Source: Bugulina stolonifera
Taxonomy: Eukaryota > Bryozoa > Gymnolaemata > Cheilostomatida > Bugulidae
Direction of reading: 5' to 3'
NCBI GenBank assembly: GCA_935421135.1
Contig: OW285187.1
Location: 26,350,429 to 26,414,428, forward strand
Length of the DNA stretch: 64,000 nt
Of this stretch, positions 1-12,000 are shown one piece after another. How positions within the stretch are numbered: position 1 is the first letter of the stretch; each line of letters begins with the position of its first letter. The notes beneath the pieces were generated by a model. It made no database searches. It saw nothing but the letters and a program-made list of their open reading frames with translations, and had not been told where the DNA came from. Position numbers and translations under genes: made by a program.

Positions 1-560
1 TTGTAGTGTATGGATATTAGCTTGGCTAGGTTGTATGTTCCACTTTTATGATGTTCAAGCGCTACACAACCTTTAACTGAGTAACACCCTCTGTGTTCAC
101 CCCTTTTGGTGCAATTCAGAAAAAAGAAATTCAGAAATTGAATAACCATGGTTCAAATTGATAGTATTTTTACATGATGTGCAGGCACTAGGAAACCCCT
201 AACCCCTTAGCCGCTCCCTGCATCAATCTATTTTGATGTAATCTAAGAAAGCATCACAAAATAGAATTCGCATGCTTCAAATTGAAAGAGTTCTTGAAAT
301 GGGTTATAAAATGTTCTCTGATGTCTAAGTATCAAGTAGGCAACCACCCTTTGCCCCATTTCCCTCCCTTCTTTTTGTACAATCCAGAAATGAAGATTAA
401 AAATGATTGAACTGGGCAGAGTTATTTACTTGCATTTAAAACTTGATGAGTGCATTCATCAAGTTTTAAATGCAAGTAAATAACTCTGCCCAGTTCAATC
501 ATGATGTTCAAGCGCTACAAATTCCTTAACTCAAAAACCTCTCCCTGTATCCACCCTTTT
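1..560. repeat. Degenerate long-unit tandem repeat upstream of gene A exon 3
   Basis: Four blocks starting near 51, 175, 310 and 503 share a TGATGTTCAAGCGCTAC-like opening, a CCACCC/CACCCC stretch and a CAGAAAT-like tail, with units of roughly 130-190 bases. It is probably a decayed satellite or a cluster of one dispersed repeat. The stretch 1-923 holds no exon that I can recognise. Confidence 0.45.
403..502. repeat. 100-bp nearly perfect palindrome without spacer
   Basis: The two halves are reverse complements about the centre 452/453. I find one mismatched pair (450/455) in 50. The arms contain ACTGGGCAGAGTTATTTAC and its complement. It sits inside the degenerate satellite. Confidence 0.85.
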
Positions 561-740
561 TTGCCAAATACAAAAACAATATGGTTGCACTATAAAAACA
601 TGATTTGCACTATATGTATATCTACGACACTAAACTACTTATAATGAGATGGTGTTTCAGTTTTGATCAATTTATTGCATTCTAATTTTAAAATGAACAT
701 ATCACACAACAGGTAGAGCTGAACCTGGTAAATGGTGTTA

Positions 741-847
741 TTAGTAAACTACAGGGAATGGAAATTTTCACTTATGGAAACTTTTACAATGTAGACAACA
801 AAATCTGTTTCCATAAGTGAAAATTTCCATTTCCTGTAATTTACTAA
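741..847. repeat. Inverted repeat, 41-bp arms, 25-base loop
   Basis: Arms are 741-781 and 807-847 with two mismatches. The core GGAAATTTTCACTTATGGAA recurs inverted as its complement. It lies just upstream of gene A exon 3. Confidence 0.85.
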
Positions 848-923
848 CTAACTAAACTAGTAGAAATATTAACACTCAACATGTACATACATGTACATGG
901 CTGTGATTCTGTATAATCACCAG

Positions 924-3049
924 GTGTGCACCAACGGACTGATAGCTTTTGATGTGAGACATACAGAATATGCCCCTGAACTTTTCCCTCAACAAATTCC
1001 CATGATTTGTCCTTTCTGGTCAGATGTTGATTTTAATATAAATGGAGAGTTTTGGATCAGACAGACCACAGATACAGAGCTGCTGGGCAGAGCATCTACT
1101 GATGGTAAATTATATCCTTTAATGCTAAACTAGTTTTAATGACATAGTCTGCTATAGCATGCTCTGGTGTACAACAAAATGTAAGACCATTTTGGGATCA
1201 AAATGTGATCACATTATTTGTATTGCACTAACAGCTTTGGATATACTTTGTAATTATAAACAGCTGTTCATAATTACAAAGTATATCCAAAGCTGTTAGT
1301 GCAATACAAATAATGTGATCACATCTTGATCCCAAAATGATGCCAATCGTTCATAGTGTGGCATTTTGATGATGACAAGATAAAAGTGAAATATGAAATA
1401 GGAGATATTTCTGGTCTAGAACTATAATCTGAATTAATGGCACACTTGACTCTTGTAATAATATCTGTAATTCTGTACATTGGAGTATTCCGTCTTGTAA
1501 TTTAATACACACAAAAGTATTCCCCCAGGATTATGTGTATTAACTGTGATTGCGTGCGATTGAACTAATTCAACCTATAATGAAGGATAATAAAGTGAAT
1601 ATAAGATACACAACAAAACTCATTATTGTTATTAAAATTCAGTGAGAACTGCATACCCACAGACTGATGCTAGTTACAGTGCCACTTGGGCATTGGTAGC
1701 CACTTGGTACAAGGCTCCACCTTATGGACTGGACTACGATGATGTGAGTAATAACATTGAAATGTTGGTTAGTGAACATACTGCCTTCACACAATCTCTT
1801 GCAGAGTTGTTCTCTTTCACTCATTCGACTTACATAAAAATTCTCACAAAATTAAATTAATTTTTACAGGTGAATAATATGCTTTATGCTATTCTATGTC
1901 TGGCTACTGTTAATTCCTTTTAATTCACAACTTTTGCACCTACCAGAGTAACAAGTCTTTCTATGTCCAATGTTAGGTATCATGCTGTGACATATCATTG
2001 GTTCTGACAGAATATGTCAATATGGAATCAGTATTGTAACAATTATCTATTTCAGCATTATGCCTTGGTATTGACTCATCATTTGCACAACTTGAGGAAT
2101 AAAATTACACTGCACTAGCCACTACAATGTACAATCATATACATGTACATGCGCATCATTACGTCCAATGTTCTGACAGTGATGGTGCACTGTTTTGGTA
2201 AAAATTAATAAAATCCATTGTCGTTATTTAAATTTTGAAACAAAAAATAATAATGGCAGCTCAATCAATGATCCATGATCGGTATGACTTCTTGAAAGAA
2301 AGGATTGTACCAACTAGCAACAAAGAGATCACAACTCCGACACATCAATGTACAGTAAGCAATCGAATAGCCCCCAAACAACTAATATATAAAAATACAA
2401 AATCCTAGCAACATTTGCAATAGGGGATGGTCCTACTAGGAATTGTAAATCTGTTAAGAAGATCTACATGTACATTGAGCATGTACATTTTTTATTTGTA
2501 AATTAGAATTCAGTTGCAATTGATGTTATCATGGCATTACACTTCCAGTCGCCCTGTGCAGTATGTGTACGCACACTTTCATGTACTTTTGACAGTCACA
2601 TCGTATACATGTAAGTAATTTACATACATGTAACTTAGTTTATCTTGTATCTTCCAGGCTGTTACTAACACATTCCAAGCTGTGTTAATATCTGATGGAA
2701 ACACAACATTTGTGATGTTTAACTACAGAGAAATAACATGGACTAAAGGATCCGTAGAGGACAGTTACCCTGCTTTGGTATGCTATGCAAAAATCCAAGG
2801 AAATATAACTCACAGTCAATACACTGTTAAACTTTAGAGACTGGCATTGTCCACCGAGTAGGGTAGAAAATATTACATTGTAACTTCAACAACAATATTG
2901 GTAGTTTACTGCTTGGTATTTGTAGGTAGGTTATGATGCAGGAAATGGTGCCAACTTTTATTCTCTCCCAGCATCTTTGTCAAAGGAAATAGTAAATATA
3001 GAGAATGCTACAAATGTCGGTGTACCTGGAAGGCTTCTTTACAAGCTAG
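924..3049 (+). CDS. Gene A exons 3-6: first NIDO region (C-terminal part)
   Basis: Exons are 924-1104, 1643-1743, 2658-2777 and 2926-3049. The translation starts [11 protein letters not shown] and carries the NIDO hallmarks [10 protein letters not shown] and [13 protein letters not shown], then FQAVLISDG and a [14 protein letters not shown] segment. NIDO is the extracellular domain of nidogen, MUC4 and SNED-type proteins. Phases are 1, 0, 0, 1, as in genes B and C. Exon 3 is 181 bases long as in gene C, whereas gene B has 184. Intron 3 (1105-1642) holds a 152-bp palindrome. Confidence 0.88.
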
Positions 3050-6000
3050 GTAAAGTAGTCAGACCACTGTCACATACATGTACTACTGCTGTGATAATCC
3101 ATCACCCCTTGTAACCACTTGTTGCAAGCCTTAGATACAATGGTAAACCACAGTTTGTCTCCAGAGCACCTAGCGTGATTCCACGCATTTGATACATGGA
3201 TATATGGTTGAAAATCATGTTGATACACTTGCCACAAACTATGGACATATCATCAATAATTATTGTAAAATGGTTTATAAAACTTTAATAATTTTTGCAG
3301 TACGTAGTTTGAATATTACACGTATCATTTTGTATTCAGCTGAAAATCAAAATGACAGAGTAGAACCAAATCCAGATGGATATGTTTGGGTAAGACCAGA
3401 AGCTTGGAGTTCACCAAGGCTATATCCATGGGGCACTGATCAAGGTGACACTGACCTGATGGAAGTAGCGGAAAGCAAAGATAAATATGAAAAATGTGCA
3501 AATATTAAGCTTCATGGGAAAGCAGGAGCTCTCTTTTACAAGGATAGGCACTATGAGATTCACGTAAGGAATTTACTCTCACTTTGAGGGTGCAAACATG
3601 ATAGCAGCATGTTGGCCATATCATACAAAACCTATATCTATACTTATGTACATATTCATTCATAATTTAGTTAACAGTATACATGGATTTTCACTGTATG
3701 TATTGTGATTGGTAACACAGAAAGTATACATTACAGTTCACGTGACTTTTGTAGGTATGCACTAATGGTGTAATAGATTTCAACTTGGAATGGAGACAAT
3801 ACCACCCATGGAAATTTGGTATATATTCCTGGTTCAACTCTAAATCATTTTTTGCTCCATTTTGGGGAAAATCAGACGAAGTTACTCTGAGTTTACTTGA
3901 TGAACCTGAAGCTCGTACCAGAGTCTACTATCAAGTGTATGAGAGGAGTCTGGAAATGAGTGACAGAACTTGGAATATCTTGGACAGAGCGCACAAAGAC
4001 GTGGAGGCTTCATGTTAGTACCTTAAAATTCCAAACTGCAGTGACATGTAATTCACCGCCGCATTGTGGTCTCCACTGTGCAGAACCCGTGACACAACAG
4101 TGTAATGTAGGTTTTGACAACACATTGTTATTGTTACGCCTTATTTGTTATTGGGAGCTTGGTATAGAATAAAGCTCTGGCTTTCATCAAAATTTTAGCT
4201 GGTTAGCGTTGCTAACGAGTAGTTTTTGATGATTCTTAAAGAAATGTAGAATGCAATACTGTTATAATGCTAATCCTAAAATTCTCCAACTAGATTCTAT
4301 TTCTCAGACGCTTTAACAAATAACATACAATGTACATGTACATGTAATATCCATAAATGTGGTTTATAGCGGATGCAATCAGCAACTTTACACCTACTTG
4401 GGTACTGGTGGTCACGTGGATAAATCTTGCTGCTGATGAGGGATGTAGACATGCTATGATAAATCATAGATTAGGATCTGTTAACCACTACTCCAGGTTC
4501 ACACCTGAGTTCTGCAAGAAGAAAGCAGAGATCATGCGGGTGGGTTTTGGTAGAAATGCAGAATAATCAAATTTTCATAGATGTATAGACAAAATGAATT
4601 AGAACCAGTAGACTAGTATAACCCATTGGTCACTTGGCAATACTGGCCATTAGAATGATTGTTTTGATTGCTAATGAATGGCGACACCATTTTTTGGTAA
4701 CAAGAATGTACATTGACAAGGTCGTTTCAGGGTAGCTCTTGAAAAAGCAATTCTGAAGTTGAGGAGCCAATTGCATGTACATGTACCTGATTCATGGGTT
4801 TGATACAATGTTCATGCATAGTAATGTACATGTTTACATATTAATTCGCTGTAGGAGTAGAGATGGCAAACAGATATATACATGTACATTGTACATGTAC
4901 ATTGTACATGTACAAGGGATGCTGTACTATAATACAAACATCCAATTAAGGAACAACCTCTATACATGTAGTCCAAATCCATAGAACACATTGCTAAAAG
5001 AATAAGACAATTAATTATGTAATGAAATACCATAGTGTAGACTATTAATAACCTATTTTTTTGCATTTTAGGTAAATCATTTCCAGGCTGTCTTCATCAC
5101 AAATGGAATCCACTCTTTCATAAAGTTCAACTACCCTAAAGATGGCATCAACTGGGCATATCCATGTATGCACACTTCCAAAATATAATATATCATATAC
5201 CATATACCACATACCACATAGTATCAGTTTATTTACTTTACCTAAAACGCCCACTAGAATTGATGCAGTGCTGCTATAAAAAATGTGTAAACCGGAATAA
5301 TAAACAAAACCTTGTATTCTCTGTAGAGGGCTAGTGGTTTTCGTTCCTATTTCAGCAAAGTCATACCTATATTATTTCAATTTAATAAATTTCATTCAAA
5401 AAAATATTCAATTGAAGAAAAGTTTGATTGTTTTTATTCTCTTACATGTGAATGTAGGCCTACTGCTTGTACAATTTTAATCAAAGTGCACAATTAACCA
5501 GAAATACTTATCTGAAATTCATCCAATACCATGACATAGATGACATGAATTCTGTTTTTAGACAACTCTGACTATCGGACTGGAGCAGCTGTTGGTGGAT
5601 TTCAATCACTCGCTAAAGATGGATCATTGAAGACAAAAAATTTACCAGGAAGTGGAGTTTCAACTTTCACAAATGTTGATGGAATTCTGGGTAATATGCC
5701 GGGTAAGTTTAAAATAGATACAACACAGACAGTAACTATATTGAATAGTGCAAATACATTACATTGTCCCAACCTGAATGCAAAACACTAATTTCCTGTC
5801 AGGAATTAAACTATGCCAATAACTTTTAGGGGAGAGATAGTTTGCTTTAGTCAAGCACTGCTGCGGGTAGCTTGTATCTTCAGCATAACTTAAGTGCAAT
5901 AGCAGTGCAATACCATCTTGTCAATTTTATTTGTGACTTGAGTAAGTCCAAGAGGTCACAAAGACATTGCTGCGTCCAATTTATGATCTGTAAGAATTGG

Positions 6001-9000
6001 TGTTACATGTAAATGTCGACAGGGACCGTATAGCTCTTTACAAAATGGGGTTTGCATAGTAAACACACTGCATGTATCTACAGTGTACTTGTGTACAGTA
6101 GAGGACATTTGATATCAGAGAACCTTTTCTCCTCCTGCTCCTTGTTTATTAACATGTACAAATACATGTACATGACAATCATGTATGTTACAGATGAGAG
6201 AGTAGGAGAATGGCTGTTTAGAGTAGAGGAATCAGATGGCATACTAACTGCTAAGTCTAAGTGTCTAGATTGGGTGGCCAATCAAAACTTAAGTGTGTTC
6301 CAGCAATATAACCAGAGAAATCCTTGCCCACAGAACTGGTGGCAAGCTCGTTGGGATCGGAGGTACTGTGTAGTTTATACTTGTATTACATGTACATACA
6401 CCAAAAGCAGAAATTATTATACATGACTGTGCATGTACTGCAGCATAATTACGTAATGCTCAAGGTCGGAATTTCTGGATTTTCTAGAAGATAGGTTATT
6501 TGCATAATTTTCCGATTGGTGTCCTCCAATGGATATAAGCTATCCATAACTAGGCCAAGACATATGTTTGGATGAAGATGTGAGATTTGCTAAAGTCTAG
6601 GTGGCTGTACATAAGTGTAATATATTGTTGTAGTTTCCGCCCTTATGACTCATCCTACTCACACAGATCTAGTGCACACTGTTATCATTCTGTATTCCCT
6701 GAGAAAGAGACTGGGCTGAGACAGAGATGCTGCTATGACAGGATATCACCTCTAATACAGACAGTGTCTCTAATCACACACTTTCCATATCACGCCCACG
6801 TCACTAACACGGTAATTTTTTTGGCTTTATTGTATAGGGAGCAGCCGCGGCTTAGGGGTTAGAATGCTGAGCTTTCATGCTGAAGGTTCTAGGTTCGACT
6901 CCCGGTCACGGTGGTGTAAGGAAGAGCATCCAGCCACAATTGCTCCTGTGCCTCATATTCAAGTCCTTGGAGTCATGCAAGCCAGCATGGCTTCAAGGCA
7001 ACTCGTCTACTCCTGCCAAAAAAGGCCATGTTATCTGGGCCTTTTCTCACATGGAGTTGGCCAGCACTGGCACCTGGCAGTGCGAGCTGCAAGGGGCTGG
7101 TCATGCCGAGGAGTATAAGTCGGTGAGTTTTATTGTATTCTAAAAGAAAGGAAACAAGTTTTATTTAAAAAAAGTAACTAAAAAATACAAAGAAGCTTGT
7201 TAGATAATTCGAAACTAGAGGTATGACACCAGTCATACTGTGATGGTACAGGACATTTGTATACGACCCCAACTCCCGGACGAAGCTCCACCGCACCCTA
7301 AGTGCCTAGTAGTTGTTACAGCGCTACTCACCTGACACTAACATTCTCACAATTAGTGCTCGTATACTTACCTTTAACTGCATTGCATGTTCAAAGTACT
7401 TAATTACCGTCTATATACATGTCTCCATGTGTTTATGCTCATTCCTTATTCATGTATCTTACTATATGTTGTTGTACATAGTCACATGAATGTTACTAAG
7501 TCCTTTTTATGCCTTTTATACCCATGTACGGAGGCCCGACCTCTCAGAATCCATTGATATTCATTTTGTACATGAATTGGACCATTATAAGCAACTTTTG
7601 TAGAACCCGACCTATTTTGGGTCGGCCGTCGGGCTTCTGGCGGCCATCTTGTTGCGCAACTTCCGGACGACCACACGTCGTCTTTTCCCGACGTCACGTC
7701 GGCCGGAAGTCCTTATACTATATAAAGGGCACTGTTTTACTGTTCATTGTCTCAGTCTACACTTGGCTTTCAATAAAGACACATCTATACTTGATACAGG
7801 GACTTTCTCTTCCTTTTACTAGGTCATTCGCTTTGCGAACCGCCTACTAGGTTGAACTACTCTCTTTCATTGTATAGTCTGAAGGTCGGACTTGAGATCA
7901 GATGGGTCGTCTTTGGTAGTATTTGGGCTACTGAAACCGCTCGATCTTTCATGTAATGCGAAGTCCTATTACCACTCATAGGCACTTCATTTCTGGGTCG
8001 ATAGTCGTCCAAGGACGACCGCACCAAAACACAGAAACCATTACATTGGTGGCAGCGGTGGGATTCTAAGGTCGTACTCTTACGATACGAAGAGAAGGAA
8101 GGTGACCTCGGCCTCGGGTGACCGACCGACCTCATTCTTCAATACTTCTACGGCGATTTAGGACTCGGACCCGGGAACCTTGGATACGAGAAGGTGACAA
8201 ACGCTAAAGTGCACCCATAATTCTCGTGGTTCCGCTGGATGTAGCCCGACCTACGCCGGATCTTCAATCAAAGACCGACCTCGGATCCAGAACAGATTGA
8301 CGGTACTCAGTACGACCATCAGGCCGACCCGGCCTAACAAACTACGGTAGTTAACTAACTACCCGACACCCTACAGACATCAAACCGAGGACGACACGTC
8401 CCCTTCACCAAAGAGGCTCCATCTATACTCAGCAATGGCTAGCGATATAGACAGGCTAGTAGAGGTAATCGGACAGTACATAGAAGTAGCTCGACCTCAG
8501 CCGCCTCAACCCTCTTTCAAGACACCACAGTTCGACGGACAAGGAGACGTCGAGTTCTTTATAGAACAGTTCCTGACCATAGCCGAGGCAAACGACTGGA
8601 GCCCGGCAGCCATGTACCTTCACCTAAGAGAAGCCCTCAAGGGACCGGCACAAGAATGTGGCCGACCCGGCACCTCAGAAGGGATCTTCGAAGCTCTACG
8701 CGCCCGATACGGGTTAACTGATAAAGAAGCTAGACTCCAGCTCATACAGCTGCGGAAGGATCCCGGCATGTCATTACAAGAACATGCCACCTTAGTCAAG
8801 AAACTTGTACATGTGGCTTTCCAGGAACTACCCGAAGCGCACCGCCGGGTATTGGCTGTGGAAAACTTCAGTAACTCTCTTGAGGACGGGCACCTACAGA
8901 GACACCTCTTGGCAATAAACCCCAGAGATGTGGACTCGGCCGTCCGAGCCGGAAACGACTTCTTGCTCGTCAAGGGACCTTCCCGTGGAAGTAAAGCACA

Positions 9001-12000
9001 CCAAATCAGGGCAGTCACAGAACCCGAGCCGGAGACACCCCAAATAAATACAGTGGACTCCGACCTGACCTGGATCAACGACCTGAAAGAGGCCATCCAG
9101 ACACTCAGCCAAGAAGTCAGACGACTTCGAGGACTACTAGACGCCCCCAGAGCGCCGGGACCTCGGAACAGACCCTCCTGGCAGACCAGCAAAAAGCCTG
9201 GTCCCCCTCCTAAACGGACCAATGGGAACACTCCCCCCACATATCCTGAGCCGCCAGTACCCGAGTCGGGAAAAGGCTCCGGCCCGAGACAGTAGAGGCT
9301 GGCACTCGGGCCCTACAAGTTCCTCACACCTCTCACATTTCCATCTCGGAAGACCGTCCCAAGTATCCGGTCGGCAAGGCCGACCCCCCTTCTAAAACAG
9401 TGACTCAAGTGACGTATGTGAAGCCGCATGTACCTAGCCTGTACATACAAGGACGACTATGTAGCCAAGATGTAACCCTACTCTTGGACACGGGCTGTAC
9501 GACCAACCTAATATCACCCCGCATCCTGAAGAAGCTGCAGAGACCCGACCTAGAGGTCCTACCAGTAAGTCAGCCATATGGCAAGATGGCCGACGGCTCG
9601 ACTCTCAGGTTCGAGGGAATGGTAAGGCTACCTATGGTAGTCGGTCGTACCTTTAGCCAAGAACTGTTCCTCATCGGCTCCATACCAGAAGATGGCGTCC
9701 TAGGGATGCCCTACCTGACTAAACACAAGTGCTCTGTAAACTGCCATACCGCTAAGGTATACACCAGCCGAGATCAATGGCCGTGTGTCAATAGAACGGG
9801 AAGCCCTTATACATTGAGGACGATGCCTGAGATGAAGCCTAGTACGCCTCCGCCCGACGTCGATGACCCATGCCGACGTCCTGGACACCCACACAGAGGA
9901 CCAGGGGCCGAGGGAGGAACGGATAATTCAGTACCTAGTACACCTGCGCCCGACGCCGATGATCAATGCCGACGTCAAGGACACCCCAACAGAGGATCCA
10001 GGGCCGAGGGAGGAACGGGAAGCTCATCACTTAGTACACCTGCGCCCGACGTCGATGATCAATGCCGACGTCAAGGACACCCCCACAGAGGATCCAGGGC
10101 CGAGGGAGGAAAAGGATCATTACCGCCCAGTACAACTCCGCATGGCGTCGAAGTACAATGCCGACGCCCTGGCCACCCGATAGGGGGGCTAGAAGCCGAG
10201 GGAGGAACAGCGAAGAAAAAGAGGCCAGTAGAGGACCAGGGCCGACAGGCTAAAAAGCCGCGCATCCAGGAGCGTAGACAAGGCACAAACCGCCTCGAGG
10301 AAGGTGCTGTCGACTATTTCCAGCACCCGATATTCCCGCCGCCCGACTGGGGCAGAGGTTCAAAAGGTAGACCCTCCTACGTCCGGATGCTAACGCCCTA
10401 CACTAGGGAAAACAGACCCCTATCATACAGGAGGAAGGCCCGGTGGAAGCGAGGCCGACCCCCAGAGGTTATACTAGAAAGAATTCATCACAAATGGGCT
10501 GCCCAGACGACTACCTGTCGTAGGCCGACACGGCCAGGCCCGTGTTTACTCCCCAATTCAACAGACAGATCCGGTGACCCAGACAACCTTGAGATCAAAA
10601 TAGATCTAACAACCGGGGTCAGACAAGTGCACTTCCGCCGCAACGTAGCCCTACTACATGGTGAGAAGCCAGCTATTGCAGACATAACGTCGCACACCAG
10701 AAGGAGAACCAGGGCAGCCCCCACACCTATAAAAGGCCAGGATCCAGATGGATCCCCCAGTACCTTCACCACCACCACTCAGTCAACACCTAGTCGGACA
10801 ACAGAGTACTCTATTCGAGACTCCTCAACAAAGACGGTGCCCTCCCTAGTCGGCCTACTCATGGACTTGCCAGGTGAGCCAATAGACTTGGACGAGGTAC
10901 TGTTGCTTTTGGACGACGACGACTTATATGCTGATCTCGGGAACTCCTCGAGGGATGAGGTCGTGCCAGTCGGGTCGGGTCATACTGAAGTACCTTCGGT
11001 GCTTCGGGACGATGCCGTCCTAGCCGACTCGGACATGCACCGCCTCCCCTCCGGGACGACCTCGGACACGCATATGTACTCCAATGACATTGTACACCAT
11101 GTGACTGAGTCGGGTGACGAAGACGACTCGGCCTACGCAAACATTGATAATCTAAATGATCAACCTCTTGTATCTACACTTTCTCTTATAGAGACCTCTC
11201 CAGAGACGCCTATGCCGCAGTCTCAACTTTGCTGGATCTCTCCACGGACCAGTAGTGATATACGTCGGACAGCCCGATGTAAAGGAAGGAACTCCTATTG
11301 TCGACTATGTAAGCTAGAAGGGACGGAGAACACCATCAAGGCTCACACACGCCAACACTTTACCCAGTTCTTCTGTTCCTGTGGAGTCAGCGCCCGTGAT
11401 GCAGAGACTGTCTATCGGCACCAAAGCCAGACAGGCCACGGAGCCATCCAGTATGAAGTGGATTCCCACATGTTCCAGCTTTTCCTCAAGGCGATGAAGC
11501 TCGACAAGAGGGTCGCTTACCCCTCATGCATCCCAGCAGACGTAGGACCGAAACCTTTCACTATACCAGCTCCTCCAGAAGCTGAAGCCAGAGCAGCAGT
11601 GGTGCGACTGACACCTCCTCCTGCCCCAAAGAAAACAAGTAAAAGAAAGTCGCCCTGGGAGCGACTAGGCAGTCCAAAGCGACCACAGACTCGTATGGAC
11701 CCTCCAGCCTTGGACCACCGAGGGACTGATACTTACGACATACCCAAACGTCGGCCCCGGCCGCCTAAGGCTAGAACCGGATCAGACAAGGCCGTCCCAT
11801 TGTCGACCAGCCCTCCAGATACTAAAAACACAAAGAAGACTCTGGAATCCCGCACCCCTACAGCAGAATTCCAGAAGGAGAGAGAACGATTGTGTGCCAC
11901 CTTAAACAACCGTCTCGGACGCCTCAGGCACCAATTGCACATACTCCAGCAGAGACTTCTTCACTCACATGTTAGAGACCGGCTTACTATAGTCCAGCAG

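Noticed and set aside
6052..6426. A 124-codon ORF as a single-exon gene
   Set aside because: It is exon 12 of gene A (6194-6362) extended by chance into both introns; the frame to exon 13 requires splicing at 6362.
6838..6910. A possible tRNA-Glu gene
   Set aside because: A and B boxes and a TTC anticodon position are present, but acceptor pairing is poor and the sequence continues into a SINE body with flanking duplications.
7482..8135. ORFs inside the LTRs (71, 113 and 92 codons, repeated in the other LTR)
   Set aside because: They overlap the promoter and polyadenylation region, occur identically in both LTRs because of recent origin, and match no family I know.
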